Assembly: GCF_020171285.1 (NCBI RefSeq)
Contig: NZ_JAIUZI010000016.1
Location: 1 to 64,000 of the forward strand
Length of the DNA stretch: 64,000 nucleotides
Direction of reading: 5' to 3'
Source of the DNA: Seohaeicola saemankumensis
GTDB taxonomy: Bacteria > Pseudomonadota > Alphaproteobacteria > Rhodobacterales > Rhodobacteraceae
A model generated the notes under the pieces. The model was not told where the DNA came from. It did no database searches and worked only from the letters and a program-made list of their open reading frames with translations. The position numbers were made by a program, and so were the translations under genes. Positions 25,181 to 33,439 of the stretch are shown here, piece after piece; positions within the stretch are counted from its first letter, which is position 1; every line of letters starts with the position of its first letter.

Positions 25181-25540
25181 TCACTTGTTGCTGTCGATCC
25201 AGCGCGACATCATCAGCCGGTCGTGGAAACATTCGGGAGGCACCTCGCGGCGCTTGATCCGGGCGATGCGTTCGGCGAACCCCACCTGTTTCGACGAGGG
25301 GTAATTGGCAAACCGCGACGCCACGGGGCGCGGCCGGTGCGCGTCGATCCAGGCCGACAGCGCGCGGCGGTCGGCCAGCGCCTCGGCCGGCAGCTCGACG
25401 GCGGCGCGGGCGGCGATGTCGCGGGCATAGCGCAGCTGTTTCGCGGTGGCGGGCAGATGATCGGGCAGCTGGTGGTAATCGTTGCTGGCCATCGGGCTGG
25501 CGGCCATGGCGACGGCGGGTATCTGCGAAAGCTGGGGCAT
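25181..25540 (-). CDS. small SOS-controlled protein of unknown function (119 aa)
   Basis: A 119-residue protein with an AGGAT ribosome binding site. It has two related helical motifs: ATAKQLRYARDIAARAAVEL...LSAWIDAH (about residues 31-69) and PSSKQVGFAERIARIKRREV...MSRWIDSNK (about 81-119), each of the form (T/S)-x-KQ-x2-(Y/F)A...WID. Similar short KQ...W-I-D proteins are common in Rhodobacteraceae, without known function. The promoter directly upstream has an alphaproteobacterial LexA box between its -35 and -10, so the gene is expected to be induced by DNA damage. It is unrelated in type to the polysaccharide genes around it. No membrane segment or signal peptide. Confidence 0.75.
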   Translation of the reverse strand: MPQLSQIPAVAMAASPMASNDYHQLPDHLPATAKQLRYARDIAARAAVELPAEALADRRALSAWIDAHRPRPVASRFANYPSSKQVGFAERIARIKRREVPPECFHDRLMMSRWIDSNK

Positions 25541-25567
25541 GGAACGATCCTCCGGACTGTCGGATCA

Positions 25568-25596
25568 GATATAGAACAAAAAGAGAACATTTTCAA
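25568..25596 (-). promoter_or_regulatory. sigma-70 promoter with embedded LexA (SOS) box
   Basis: Read on the minus strand: TTGAAA (25596-25591), a 17-base spacer, then TATATC (25573-25568). The spacer holds GTTC-N7-GTTC (25588-25574), the alphaproteobacterial LexA operator. This places LexA over the polymerase site of the gene starting at 25540, with a leader of about 20 bases. Confidence 0.85.
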
Positions 25597-25650
25597 GATC
25601 GGCATGGAACACCCCCCTCTCGGCAGATTTTTGCAAAGGAGTGAGCGGGG

Positions 25651-26562
25651 TCAGAGCCGCCCGATCAGGGCCAGGATCCGCAGGGCGGCGCGTCCGCCCG
25701 GGCCGGACCGGCGGGCGCCGGAGCGGCGCAGCGCATGGCGGCGTGGCCGGGTCTCCAGCAGGATCCGTGCGGCCTGCGCATGTTCGGGGCGCAGCCCCTC
25801 GGGGCGCGCCAGCAGCGCGGTCAGGTTGCGGCGCAGCCAGCCGGCATAGGCGCCGCCCACAAGTGCCGCCACCCGCTGCGCCCGCGCCCGTGCGCCGCTG
25901 TGGGCGCCGATCACGTTGCCGGGATGCTGGCGGTAATAGAGCACCGGCACGTCATCGAGGGTAATCCGCGCCCCGACACCGGCCAGCCGCAGGTAGATCC
26001 ACCAGTCGTGATAGGGCACGTCCGGCGCCCCCCCGGCCCGCAGCGCCGCCAGCGCGGCGGCGTTCATGGTGACCGTGTTGCCGGCCACGATGTTCTGCAC
26101 CAGCGCGTTTTCGAAACTGGGCGGCGGCAACGGACCCTTCTGTTTGCGCAGCGGCGTCAGGTCGGGCGTGGTTTCGGTGGTGATCGCGCCATAAAGCGCC
26201 GGTCCGGCGTGATCCTGCACCGCCGCCAGCCCGCGGCTGAGCCGGTGCGGCATCCAGACGTCGTCCTGGTCCGACAGCGCCACCGGCCCCGGCGGCAGCT
26301 CGGGATGGGTCAGCAGCGACAGGAAATTCGCCGCCGCCCCCTGCCCCGGGCCGCGCAGTAGCCGGATCTCGCGGTCGGGATGGGCGGCGCGGAAATCCTC
26401 CAGGATCGCCCATGTCCCGTCGTCCGAGCCATCGTCGGACACCCACAGCGCCCAGTTGCCATGGTCCTGCGCCAGGTAGCTGTCCAATTGTTCGGACAGA
26501 TGCGCGGCGCCGTTCCACGTGGCCAGCAGGATGCGCACGGGGGGAGAGGAAGGGGCGGACAT
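25651..26562 (-). CDS. glycosyltransferase family 2, rhamnosyltransferase-like
   Basis: A 303-residue GT-A enzyme. RILLATWNGAAHLSEQLDSY (20 residues, about 10-29), WVSDDGSDDGTWAIL (about 40-54) and VALSDQDDVWMPHRL (about 93-107) carry the nucleotide-sugar and metal-binding aspartates. The SDQDD form is frequent in bacterial rhamnosyl- and other capsule GT2 enzymes. NIVAGNTVTMNAAAL and the YHDWWIYLRL segment form the acceptor side. The C-terminus is basic and membrane-proximal. Five bases separate its start from the stop of the KpsM-like permease, so both are in one operon; the exporter gene comes first. Confidence 0.9.
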   Translation of the reverse strand: MSAPSSPPVRILLATWNGAAHLSEQLDSYLAQDHGNWALWVSDDGSDDGTWAILEDFRAAHPDREIRLLRGPGQGAAANFLSLLTHPELPPGPVALSDQDDVWMPHRLSRGLAAVQDHAGPALYGAITTETTPDLTPLRKQKGPLPPPSFENALVQNIVAGNTVTMNAAALAALRAGGAPDVPYHDWWIYLRLAGVGARITLDDVPVLYYRQHPGNVIGAHSGARARAQRVAALVGGAYAGWLRRNLTALLARPEGLRPEHAQAARILLETRPRRHALRRSGARRSGPGGRAALRILALIGRL

Positions 26563-26567
26563 GCGGC

Positions 26568-27392
26568 TCAGTTGTGCAGGATATCGCTGTGGTAGCGGCG
26601 CAGGAACAGCAGCCCGGCCACGATCAGCACCGCCGACAGCGTGAACACATAGGTGGGGCTGACGTATTCGGCGTCATACCGGGCATAGAACCCGGATCGG
26701 ACGGCCCCCACCACATGCACCAGCGGGTTCCACCACAGCCAGTCGCGGTAGGGCTGCGGCATGTTGTCGAACAGCAGCAGGATCCCGGAGACGAAGAACA
26801 GCGGCCGGGTGATGATCGACCAGATCGGTTGCCAGACCGGCACCATCGAGAAGATGAAGCAGTTGACCATGCCAAATCCCAGCCCCAGCGCCATCCCCAT
26901 CGTATAGCCAAGCGCGATCCGGTCGAACCGGATCGAGACCGAGACATCCAGCACCACGATGATGAAGCTGAGCACCACATAGGACACCATCAGCTCGGTC
27001 AGCGCGTTCAGGATGAACCGCGCCATGATCGCATCCAGAAAGGTGACGCTGGGATAGACCAGCAGCGATTTGGAATAGTTGATCGAACTGCCGATCTTGC
27101 CGGTCAGGGCGTTCCACATGGTGAACGGCAGGATGCCAGTGGCAAAGAACAGTCCGAAATGTGACCCTAACGCGGGGTTCTTGAAGCCCAGCGAGAAGAT
27201 GAAGGAGATCAGCACCGTGCCCATGGCGGGTTCCATCACCGCCCAGGCATAGCCGCCGGGATTGCGCCCGTAGGTGGTCACCATCTCGCGCAGGATCAGT
27301 GCCGTCACCGTACGCAGGGTTGGAAAACTGCGACGGTTTGGCAGCGCCCTGAGCGGCGGTGCCTGCGGATCGGGCTTGTCAATGGCGCTCAT
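26568..27392 (-). CDS. kpsM: polysaccharide ABC exporter permease, KpsM-like
   Basis: Inner-membrane permease of an ABC-2 type exporter for capsule or LPS polymers. The start at 27392 gives a 274-residue protein; the longer in-frame extension enters the divergent promoter region. A cytoplasmic N-terminus leads into LILREMVTTYGRNPGGYAW (about residues 32-50), the conserved amphipathic entry of KpsM/Wzm proteins. Six hydrophobic segments follow (for example FGLFFATGILPFTMW, LMVSYVVLSFIIVVL, YVFTLSAVLIVAGLLFL). It is divergent from kpsE and kpsT across 97 bases. Gene symbol by family resemblance. Confidence 0.9.
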   Translation of the reverse strand: MSAIDKPDPQAPPLRALPNRRSFPTLRTVTALILREMVTTYGRNPGGYAWAVMEPAMGTVLISFIFSLGFKNPALGSHFGLFFATGILPFTMWNALTGKIGSSINYSKSLLVYPSVTFLDAIMARFILNALTELMVSYVVLSFIIVVLDVSVSIRFDRIALGYTMGMALGLGFGMVNCFIFSMVPVWQPIWSIITRPLFFVSGILLLFDNMPQPYRDWLWWNPLVHVVGAVRSGFYARYDAEYVSPTYVFTLSAVLIVAGLLFLRRYHSDILHN

Positions 27393-27455
27393 ATGGGATT
27401 CACGATGTGTTCGCGGCAGTGCGGCGAAGATGCGCCGCTGGCTGGTGGAAATACT

Positions 27456-27479
27456 CCTGCCTTTATGTAACAAGGCAGG
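27456..27479 (+). promoter_or_regulatory. leader hairpin that would hide the kpsE ribosome binding site
   Basis: CCTGCCTT-TATGTAAC-AAGGCAGG is an 8-bp perfect stem. The 3' arm AAGGCAGG is the Shine-Dalgarno sequence for the ATG at 27490. A second pairing, GTAAC (27467) with GTTAC (27484), overlaps it, so two alternative folds are possible. Confidence 0.6.
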
Positions 27480-27489
27480 TATAGTTACA

Positions 27490-29223
27490 ATGCTTTGCCG
27501 GGAAAGGCTCCTGATTTTGAACGTGTCCTCGTCGCAAACCCCTAACCCCCTGTCGGACGGCTTTGACGCGCGTGATCCCGCGGCCGCCGATGCGCCGGAC
27601 AAATCGCAGACCGACCCCAAGGCGGACCCCGCGGCGGAAACGGAGGCCCCCAAGGCGGCCGGGACGGCGCCGGAACCTGAGATCCGGACGGACCGCGACC
27701 CGGCAAGCGAGCGGGCCGGAGCGGGTGGCGGAAAAGGTGGCGACAAGCGGTCGCTGAAAGACCGCCAGGCCGAACGTCAGGCCGAAAAACAGGCCCAGAA
27801 ACAGGCCGCGAAACAGGCCCGCCTGGCCCAGAAGCTGGCCGACAGGCAGGCTCAGAGAGCCGCCGAGGACAAGCAGGGAAACCAGCAGAAGGGCCAACAA
27901 GGCCAAGGTCAGGGGAAAGCCGCCGGGCCGGGCCCGCAAAAGACCGGCGCCGCCGCCCAGGGGGCCGCCCGGGCGGGCGCGCAACCGCAGGTCCCGGCGC
28001 TGCGCGAGGATACCGGACTGCCGGCCAACAAGCCCCAGACCCAGCCCGAGCCGGCGAAGAAGCCGCAGCAGAAACCGGCGTCGCCGCCGCCGGTGCCGCC
28101 GACGGTCCCCATGGCGCGGCCCCGCGGGCGCCACTGGATGGCGCTGCTGACCTTTGTGCTGATGGTGCTGGCCCCGATCAGCGTGACGGGCTGGTACCTG
28201 TGGGAACGCGCGGTGCCGCAATACGCCAGCTTTGTCGGCTTCTCGGTCCGGACCGAGGAAAAGGGCTCGGCCATCGAGCTGCTGGGCGGCGTCACCGATC
28301 TGAGCGGGTCGAGTTCCTCGGACACCGACATCCTTTATGAATTCCTGCAGAGCCAGGAGCTGGTGGCCGCCGTCAATGCCGAGCTGGACCTGCGCACGCT
28401 CTGGTCCAAGGCGGACCCCAAGATCGACCCGGTGTTCTCCTATCACCCGCCCGGCACCATCGAGGACCTGGTCAAGCACTGGGAACGCAAGGTGCGGATC
28501 TATTACGACAGCGGCACCGGGCTGATCGATCTGCGGGTGCTGGCGTTTGACCCCGATGACGCCACCGCCATCGCCGACGAGATCTACCGACGCTCGAGCG
28601 CCATGATCAACCAGCTGTCGGCGGTCGCGCGGGAGGACGCCATCAGCTATGCCCGCGAGGAGCTGACCCAGGCCGAGGACCGGCTGCGCGATGCGCGGGT
28701 GGCGATCCAGTCGTTCCGCAACCGCACCCAGATCATCGACCCGACGATCCAGACCCAGACCCAGTCGGGGCTGATCGGGGCGCTGGAAACCCAGCTGGCC
28801 GAGGCCCAGATCGAACTGCGGCTGTTGCAGGAAACCGCCCGTCCCACCGATCCGCGGATCAAGCAGACCGAACTGAAGATCGACGTGATCCAGCAGCAGA
28901 TCGCCGCTGAACGCAACGAACTGGGGCTGGAGGGCGAAAACGGCAATTCTTCGGTGGCTGACCTGGTCGGTGAATACGAAGCGCTGGCGGTGGACCTTGA
29001 ATTCGCGCAGGAGGCCTATACGGCGGCGCGGGCCACCTATGACCAGGCCCGCAACGAAGCCCGCCGCCAGAGCCGTTACCTGGCCGCCCATGTGACACCG
29101 ACCCGCGCCGAGGCGGCGAAATTCCCCGACCGGACCACCATCATGGCGCTTGTGTCGCTGTTCCTGTTCCTGTTCTGGGCGGTGACGATCCTGGTTGCCT
29201 ATTCGCTGCGCGACCGGCGCTGA
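27490..29223 (+). CDS. kpsE: capsule export inner-membrane protein, KpsE-like, with long Gln/Lys-rich N-terminal extension
   Basis: A 577-residue periplasmic adaptor of the PCP-3 (KpsE/BexC/CtrB) type that couples the ABC exporter to the outer membrane. The start is uncertain: ATG at 27490, or TTG 27517/GTG 27523 behind GGAAAGG. Residues ~1-210 are cytoplasmic, low-complexity and charged, including a Gln/Ala/Lys/Arg helical run (about 85-125) and a Pro-rich stretch. TM1 is near 217-235 (LLTFVLMVLAPISVTGWYL). The periplasmic part holds two coiled-coil arms (about 390-530), and the last 28 residues form TM2 (ALVSLFLFLFWAVTILVAYS). Typical family members are about 370-400 residues, so the extension is unusual. 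kpsT follows after 16 bases. Confidence 0.88.
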   Translation: MLCRERLLILNVSSSQTPNPLSDGFDARDPAAADAPDKSQTDPKADPAAETEAPKAAGTAPEPEIRTDRDPASERAGAGGGKGGDKRSLKDRQAERQAEKQAQKQAAKQARLAQKLADRQAQRAAEDKQGNQQKGQQGQGQGKAAGPGPQKTGAAAQGAARAGAQPQVPALREDTGLPANKPQTQPEPAKKPQQKPASPPPVPPTVPMARPRGRHWMALLTFVLMVLAPISVTGWYLWERAVPQYASFVGFSVRTEEKGSAIELLGGVTDLSGSSSSDTDILYEFLQSQELVAAVNAELDLRTLWSKADPKIDPVFSYHPPGTIEDLVKHWERKVRIYYDSGTGLIDLRVLAFDPDDATAIADEIYRRSSAMINQLSAVAREDAISYAREELTQAEDRLRDARVAIQSFRNRTQIIDPTIQTQTQSGLIGALETQLAEAQIELRLLQETARPTDPRIKQTELKIDVIQQQIAAERNELGLEGENGNSSVADLVGEYEALAVDLEFAQEAYTAARATYDQARNEARRQSRYLAAHVTPTRAEAAKFPDRTTIMALVSLFLFLFWAVTILVAYSLRDRR

Positions 29224-29239
29224 GGCGGAGGCCCGGGCG

Positions 29240-29932
29240 GTGATCGAACTGCGCAACCTGACCAAGGTCTTTACCGTCCGCGGGCGGCAGAAGGTGATCT
29301 GCGACAACATCAACCTGCAGGTGCCGGCCCGCACCTCGGTGGCGCTCCTGGGGCGCAACGGCGCCGGCAAGAGCACGCTGCTGAAAATCCTGGCGGGCAA
29401 TATGGAACCCACCTCGGGCGAGATCCTGTGCGATGGCACGATCTCCTGGCCGGTGGGGTTCTCCGGGTCGTTCCACCCCGATCTGACCGGATCGCAGAAC
29501 ACCAAGTTCATCGCCCGCATCTATGGCATCGACACCACCCAGATGAGCGATTTCGTCGAGGATTTCGCCGAGATCGGCCAGCATTACCATCTGCCGGTGC
29601 GGACCTATTCCTCGGGGATGCGGTCGCGGCTGGCCTTTGGCGTGTCGATGGCGGTGCCGTTTGATTACTACCTGGTGGACGAGGCCACGGCGACCGGCGA
29701 TGCTTCGTTCCGCGCCAAGAGCAACGCGGTGTTCCTGGACCGGATGCAGAACGCCGGATCCTTCGTGGTCAGCCACTCGATGAAGGTGGTCCGGGAGCTC
29801 TGCGACATCGGCATGGTGCTGGAGAACGGCCAGGCCACGATCTACGAGGACCTCGAAGAGGCGATCGCCAAGCATGAGGAAAACATGCTGGGGGCCCCGG
29901 AGCGCGAACGGATGGTGCGGCTGGGGACCTGA
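29240..29932 (+). CDS. kpsT: polysaccharide ABC exporter ATPase, KpsT-like
   Basis: A 230-residue ATPase that powers the KpsM-like permease. A GTG start at 29240 is chosen with GGCGGAGG nine bases upstream; it gives the normal N-terminus VIELRNLTKVF. Walker A is LLGRNGAGKSTLLKIL (about residues 36-51), the signature is YSSGMRSRLAFG (about 124-135), Walker B is DYYLVDEATATGD (about 144-156), and the switch His is in FVVSHSMKVV. The absence of a C-terminal sugar-binding domain and the length fit KpsT rather than Wzt. It is in the same operon as kpsE. Confidence 0.93.
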   Translation: MIELRNLTKVFTVRGRQKVICDNINLQVPARTSVALLGRNGAGKSTLLKILAGNMEPTSGEILCDGTISWPVGFSGSFHPDLTGSQNTKFIARIYGIDTTQMSDFVEDFAEIGQHYHLPVRTYSSGMRSRLAFGVSMAVPFDYYLVDEATATGDASFRAKSNAVFLDRMQNAGSFVVSHSMKVVRELCDIGMVLENGQATIYEDLEEAIAKHEENMLGAPERERMVRLGT

Positions 29933-29972
29933 GCGGCGGGAAATCGGGCGGGCAGACAGAAGGATCCGATAG

Positions 29973-31658
29973 ATGGCGACAACACAGCGGGCCGATCTCG
30001 GCCAGGGGCAATACGCCGAGATCTATCGGGGCGCGGCCTGCGAGACGGCGGATGAAGAGGTCTTTGTGCTGTGTTTCCACGGCGGCGGCGGGGTGGCGGG
30101 AGAACCGGCCATGCTGCGGGATTTCTGTACTGAAATGGTCGCCGCCAGCCCGCGGATGCGCGCCGCCGCGGTCAGCTACCGGACCCGGAACCGGGACGGC
30201 GCCGGGCTGGACGACATGCTGGAGGATGGCGCCCGGGCGCTGGAATGGGCGCGCAGCAAGTCACAGGGGGCCAAGGCCAGGGGCGCGCGGCTATATGTGC
30301 TGGGGGCCTCCTTTGGCGGGTTGCTGGCGCTGGACGCGGTGCGCCGCGCCCCGGACGGGGTGGCGGGGCTGATCCTGTTCAACCCGGTCAGCGACACCGG
30401 GCCGGGGGGCTTTGCCAACGAGGTGGTTCCGGCGGCAGGCCGCGAGGACATCAACCCGGTGCGGCTCTATGCCGAGCCGGGCCAGCGCCCCAGGGTGCAT
30501 TGCCTGATCGCCCACGGCCGCGCCGACGACGTGGTGCCGGTCGAGGCGTCGCGCAGCTTTGCCCGGCTCTGGCCGCCGGTCAATTGCAAGCTGATCGAAG
30601 TGCCCAATGCGCAGCACGGCTTTTTCAACCGCCAGCCCCATTGCACCACCATGGCCGGCCATGTGGCGGGCTTTGTGGCGGGGGGCGGCCAGCCGGGCAA
30701 GGGCCGGGCCGGACCCGGAAACCGATCGGGCAGGCAGTCGGGGGGCGCCCCGAAATCCAGGGCCTTTCCGGCCAATTCTGTCCTGTTCTACTGCATCGGC
30801 GCGCAGAAGGCCGGCACCAGCTGGCTTTACAACACGCTTGGCCGCAGTCCCGACTGTTTGACCACCCCGTTCAAGGAGATGCATTATTTCGATGTGCAGC
30901 GGGTGCCGCAGGAGTCCGTCCACCGCACGCTGCGGATGCGGCAGTTGCAGACCCTCAGCGCCGAGCTGGCCGGGTGCGACAGCGGCGATGATGAAAAACG
31001 CCTGCGCAAGATCGCCACGCTGGCCGAGGTGCTGCAGATCTATACCGGTCCGCCGGGCAATCACCGCCGTTACCTGTCGTATCTGACCGCCCATCACGCG
31101 GGCGAACGGGTGGTCTGCGATTTCACGCCGTCCTATTCGGTGCTGGACCGGGACGCCTTTGCCGACATGGCGCGGCTGGGCCGGGCGCGGTTCCTGTACG
31201 TGATGCGCGATCCCGTCGACCGGATGTGGTCGCAGACCCGGATGATGATCGCCGACAGCGGAGGCGACCCGCTGAAGGACGCCGATTTCGAGGCCGCCTG
31301 CCTGGCGCGGCTGCGCCAGCAGCAGCAGGACGGCAGCCTGGGCCAGGCCGCCCGCGCCGATTACATCCGCACGATGACCGAGCTTGAGGCGGCGGTGCCC
31401 GCGCCACGCATCCACTATGCCTTTTACGAGACCCTGTTCAGCCAGCAGGCGGTCACCCGCATCTGCCGGTTTCTCGGCATCGATCCGGTGCCGGTCGAGG
31501 GGGGCGAGCGGATCAACCCGGGCCGCAGCATGGAGCTGCCGGAAGAGGCGGCGGCGCTGCTGATGCAGGCGCTGCGGCCGCAGTATGACGCGGTGTTCGG
31601 GAAATTCGGCGATGCGGTGCCCGAGGCCTGGCGCCTGCGCTACGCCAGCGCGACCTGA
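29973..31658 (+). CDS. alpha/beta-hydrolase fused to a sulfotransferase
   Basis: A 561-residue two-domain protein with no frameshift or internal stop. Residues ~1-232 form an alpha/beta-hydrolase: oxyanion-hole motif CFHGGGGVAG (about 34-43), nucleophile elbow YVLGASFGGLL (Ser near 112), acid in HGRADDVVP (about 181-189), and catalytic His in PNAQHGFF (about 214). A Gly/Arg-rich linker (about 233-262) follows. Residues ~268-561 form a PAPS sulfotransferase: P-loop CIGAQKAGTSWLYNTL (about 272-287) and YVMRDPVDRMWSQTRM (about 410-425). A natural reading is removal of an ester group (acetyl or similar) and sulfation of the same sugar. It follows kpsT by 40 bases. Confidence 0.85.
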   Translation: MATTQRADLGQGQYAEIYRGAACETADEEVFVLCFHGGGGVAGEPAMLRDFCTEMVAASPRMRAAAVSYRTRNRDGAGLDDMLEDGARALEWARSKSQGAKARGARLYVLGASFGGLLALDAVRRAPDGVAGLILFNPVSDTGPGGFANEVVPAAGREDINPVRLYAEPGQRPRVHCLIAHGRADDVVPVEASRSFARLWPPVNCKLIEVPNAQHGFFNRQPHCTTMAGHVAGFVAGGGQPGKGRAGPGNRSGRQSGGAPKSRAFPANSVLFYCIGAQKAGTSWLYNTLGRSPDCLTTPFKEMHYFDVQRVPQESVHRTLRMRQLQTLSAELAGCDSGDDEKRLRKIATLAEVLQIYTGPPGNHRRYLSYLTAHHAGERVVCDFTPSYSVLDRDAFADMARLGRARFLYVMRDPVDRMWSQTRMMIADSGGDPLKDADFEAACLARLRQQQQDGSLGQAARADYIRTMTELEAAVPAPRIHYAFYETLFSQQAVTRICRFLGIDPVPVEGGERINPGRSMELPEEAAALLMQALRPQYDAVFGKFGDAVPEAWRLRYASAT

Positions 31659-31662
31659 GGCG

Positions 31663-31691
31663 GGCCAGGCCGGGGCTGCCCCGGCCTGGCC
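31663..31691. terminator. strong hairpin between convergent genes
   Basis: GGCCAGGCCGGGG-CTG-CCCCGGCCTGGCC is a 13-bp perfect stem, placed between the stop codons of the fusion gene and the minus-strand RTX gene. Symmetric, so it can serve both; no T-run. Confidence 0.65.
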
Positions 31692-31712
31692 AACCACATC
31701 CGGGAAGATGCC

Positions 31713-33173
31713 TCAGAAGATGGCGATATCGTCGGTCAGGCTGTTCAGGTCGGTGACCCCGGTCAGGGTCAGCAGATTGCCGCCGCCAAAGTCGAAGACC
31801 GTGTTGGTGCCCACCACGCTGGCGTAGGTGTCGATCACATCCTGCACCGACAGGGTACCGGTCCACAGCGCATCGTCGAGCCGCACGGTGTCCTGATCAT
31901 CGGTGAAATCGGTGATCTCGTCCGTTCCGCCGTTGAAGATGAACAGGTCAAAGCCCAGCCCGCCGGTCATCGTGTCGTTGCCGGCGCTGCCGTTCAGCGT
32001 GTCGTTGCCGAAATGACCGTTCAGCGTGTCATTGCCGGTGCCACCGATCAGCGTGTCAAAGCCGTTGTTGCCGTTCAGGACATCGTCGCCGCCGCCGCCA
32101 TTGAGCGTGTCGCGCCCGATGCCGCCGTTGAGCGTGTCGTCGCCGGCGCCGCCCTCCAGCGTGTCATTGCCGGAATTGCCGTTCAGCGTGTCGTTGCCGG
32201 TGCCGCCGTTGATGGTGTCGAACCCGCTGAGCCCCGAGATGATGTCGTTGCCGTCGTCGCCGTTCATCGTGTCGAAGCCGAGCCCGCCGTTCATGGTGTC
32301 GTTGCCGCCGCCACCGTTCATGATGTCGTTGCCGTTGTTGCCGAACAGGATGTCGTCGCCGCCGTTGCCGTTGATGGTGTCATAGCCATCCAGCCCGCGA
32401 ATGGTATCGTTCCCTTCGCCGCCCGACAGCGTGTCCCAGCCGATGCCGCCGTTGATGTCGTCGTCGTCATCGCCGCCGTTGATGACATCGTTGCCGGCGC
32501 CGCCGGTAATGGTGTCGTTGCCGGTGCCGCCGTTGATGGTGTCGAACCCGCGCAGGCCGGTCAGCGTGTCATCCCCTGCCCCGCCGTCAATGGTGTCGCT
32601 GCCATCCAGCCCGTTGATGGTATCGTTGCCGGCCCCGCCGTTGAACACGTCATTGCCGAGCGTGCCGGTCAGCTCGTCGTCCTGTGACACGGTGGCGCCC
32701 AGGCTGGACAGCGGAATGATCGTGTTGGGGCCATAGGCGCCGGTGGCCAGCCCGACGTCGATGACCGAGGCCTCGAAGGCGTTCCAGGCGGCCAGGGTGG
32801 TGATCTGCGGCAGCGCCGCGCCGCCGATCACGAAGTAATAGTCCACATCCGGGTTGCCTTCGAAAAACAGGTCCAGGACGATGGTGGTCCGCTGCACGCC
32901 GTTCTGCAGCCAGGTGACATAGCCGATATAGCTTTCCGTCGTGTCGTAACCGGGCCCGAACGTCACGCCGTTCAGCCGGACTTCGTAATCGTCGATATTG
33001 ATATCGATCGCGGGCAAATCGCCGGGGTCGGTCGCCAGCAGCGTGTAGCTCAGAGAGGTTGTTGTCTCGGGAACCACCAGTTCCAGCACCGCCGGTGTCG
33101 TTCCGACGGCAACCACGTTTTCGGTTACCGGATCATAAGAAACGGTGGCACCGGTCCAGGTATATGTTGGCAT
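31713..33173 (-). CDS. RTX calcium-binding secreted protein (486 aa)
   Basis: A 486-residue acidic protein with an AAAGGA site upstream. Residues 1-160 form a beta-rich unique domain (MPTYTWTGATVSYDP...) with no known family. From about 165 to 405 there are RTX repeats (GGxGNDTxx), read here mostly as asparagine-rich forms such as GGAGNDTINGLDGSDT. The last 80 residues (TVRLDDALWTG...TVFDFGGGNLLTLTGVTD, ending DDIAIF) are nearly identical to those of the serralysin next to it and are expected to carry the type I secretion signal. No N-terminal signal peptide. Function unknown; matrix or adhesion role is possible. Confidence 0.9.
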   Translation of the reverse strand: MPTYTWTGATVSYDPVTENVVAVGTTPAVLELVVPETTTSLSYTLLATDPGDLPAIDINIDDYEVRLNGVTFGPGYDTTESYIGYVTWLQNGVQRTTIVLDLFFEGNPDVDYYFVIGGAALPQITTLAAWNAFEASVIDVGLATGAYGPNTIIPLSSLGATVSQDDELTGTLGNDVFNGGAGNDTINGLDGSDTIDGGAGDDTLTGLRGFDTINGGTGNDTITGGAGNDVINGGDDDDDINGGIGWDTLSGGEGNDTIRGLDGYDTINGNGGDDILFGNNGNDIMNGGGGNDTMNGGLGFDTMNGDDGNDIISGLSGFDTINGGTGNDTLNGNSGNDTLEGGAGDDTLNGGIGRDTLNGGGGDDVLNGNNGFDTLIGGTGNDTLNGHFGNDTLNGSAGNDTMTGGLGFDLFIFNGGTDEITDFTDDQDTVRLDDALWTGTLSVQDVIDTYASVVGTNTVFDFGGGNLLTLTGVTDLNSLTDDIAIF

Positions 33174-33439
33174 ATCTATCAGTCCTTTGGTCTTGAACGC
33201 AGTCCACGCGAGGCCGGTCCGCCGAGAACAAGAAACATGGAACCAAAAAAACCTGAAATAGACAGTGGTTAGGCATCAATAGAGCCGCGCGTAGCGGCCA
33301 CTATGGCAGGTGAGACGCACCGGTCAAGGCAGCTGTCGCCACCAGGGCGGCGCCGCGGCCGGGGGCCAGCACGGGCAAGGCCGGGGATCCCCCCGGCCCT
33401 GTTTCGGTTCCGCCACCCGGTTTTGCGCCAGAAGATGCC
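33174..33439. other. intergenic region with promoter of the 486-aa RTX gene
   Basis: 266 bases without a gene. The segment 33225-33285 is AT-rich and precedes the RTX start at 33173, so it probably contains its promoter. GGCCGGGG-ATCC-CCCCGGCC at 33379-33398 is an 8-bp hairpin 42 bases past the serralysin stop and may terminate that gene. Confidence 0.5.

Noticed and set aside
33224..33245. Second LexA box upstream of the RTX gene
   Set aside because: The two GAAC halves are ten bases apart, not seven.
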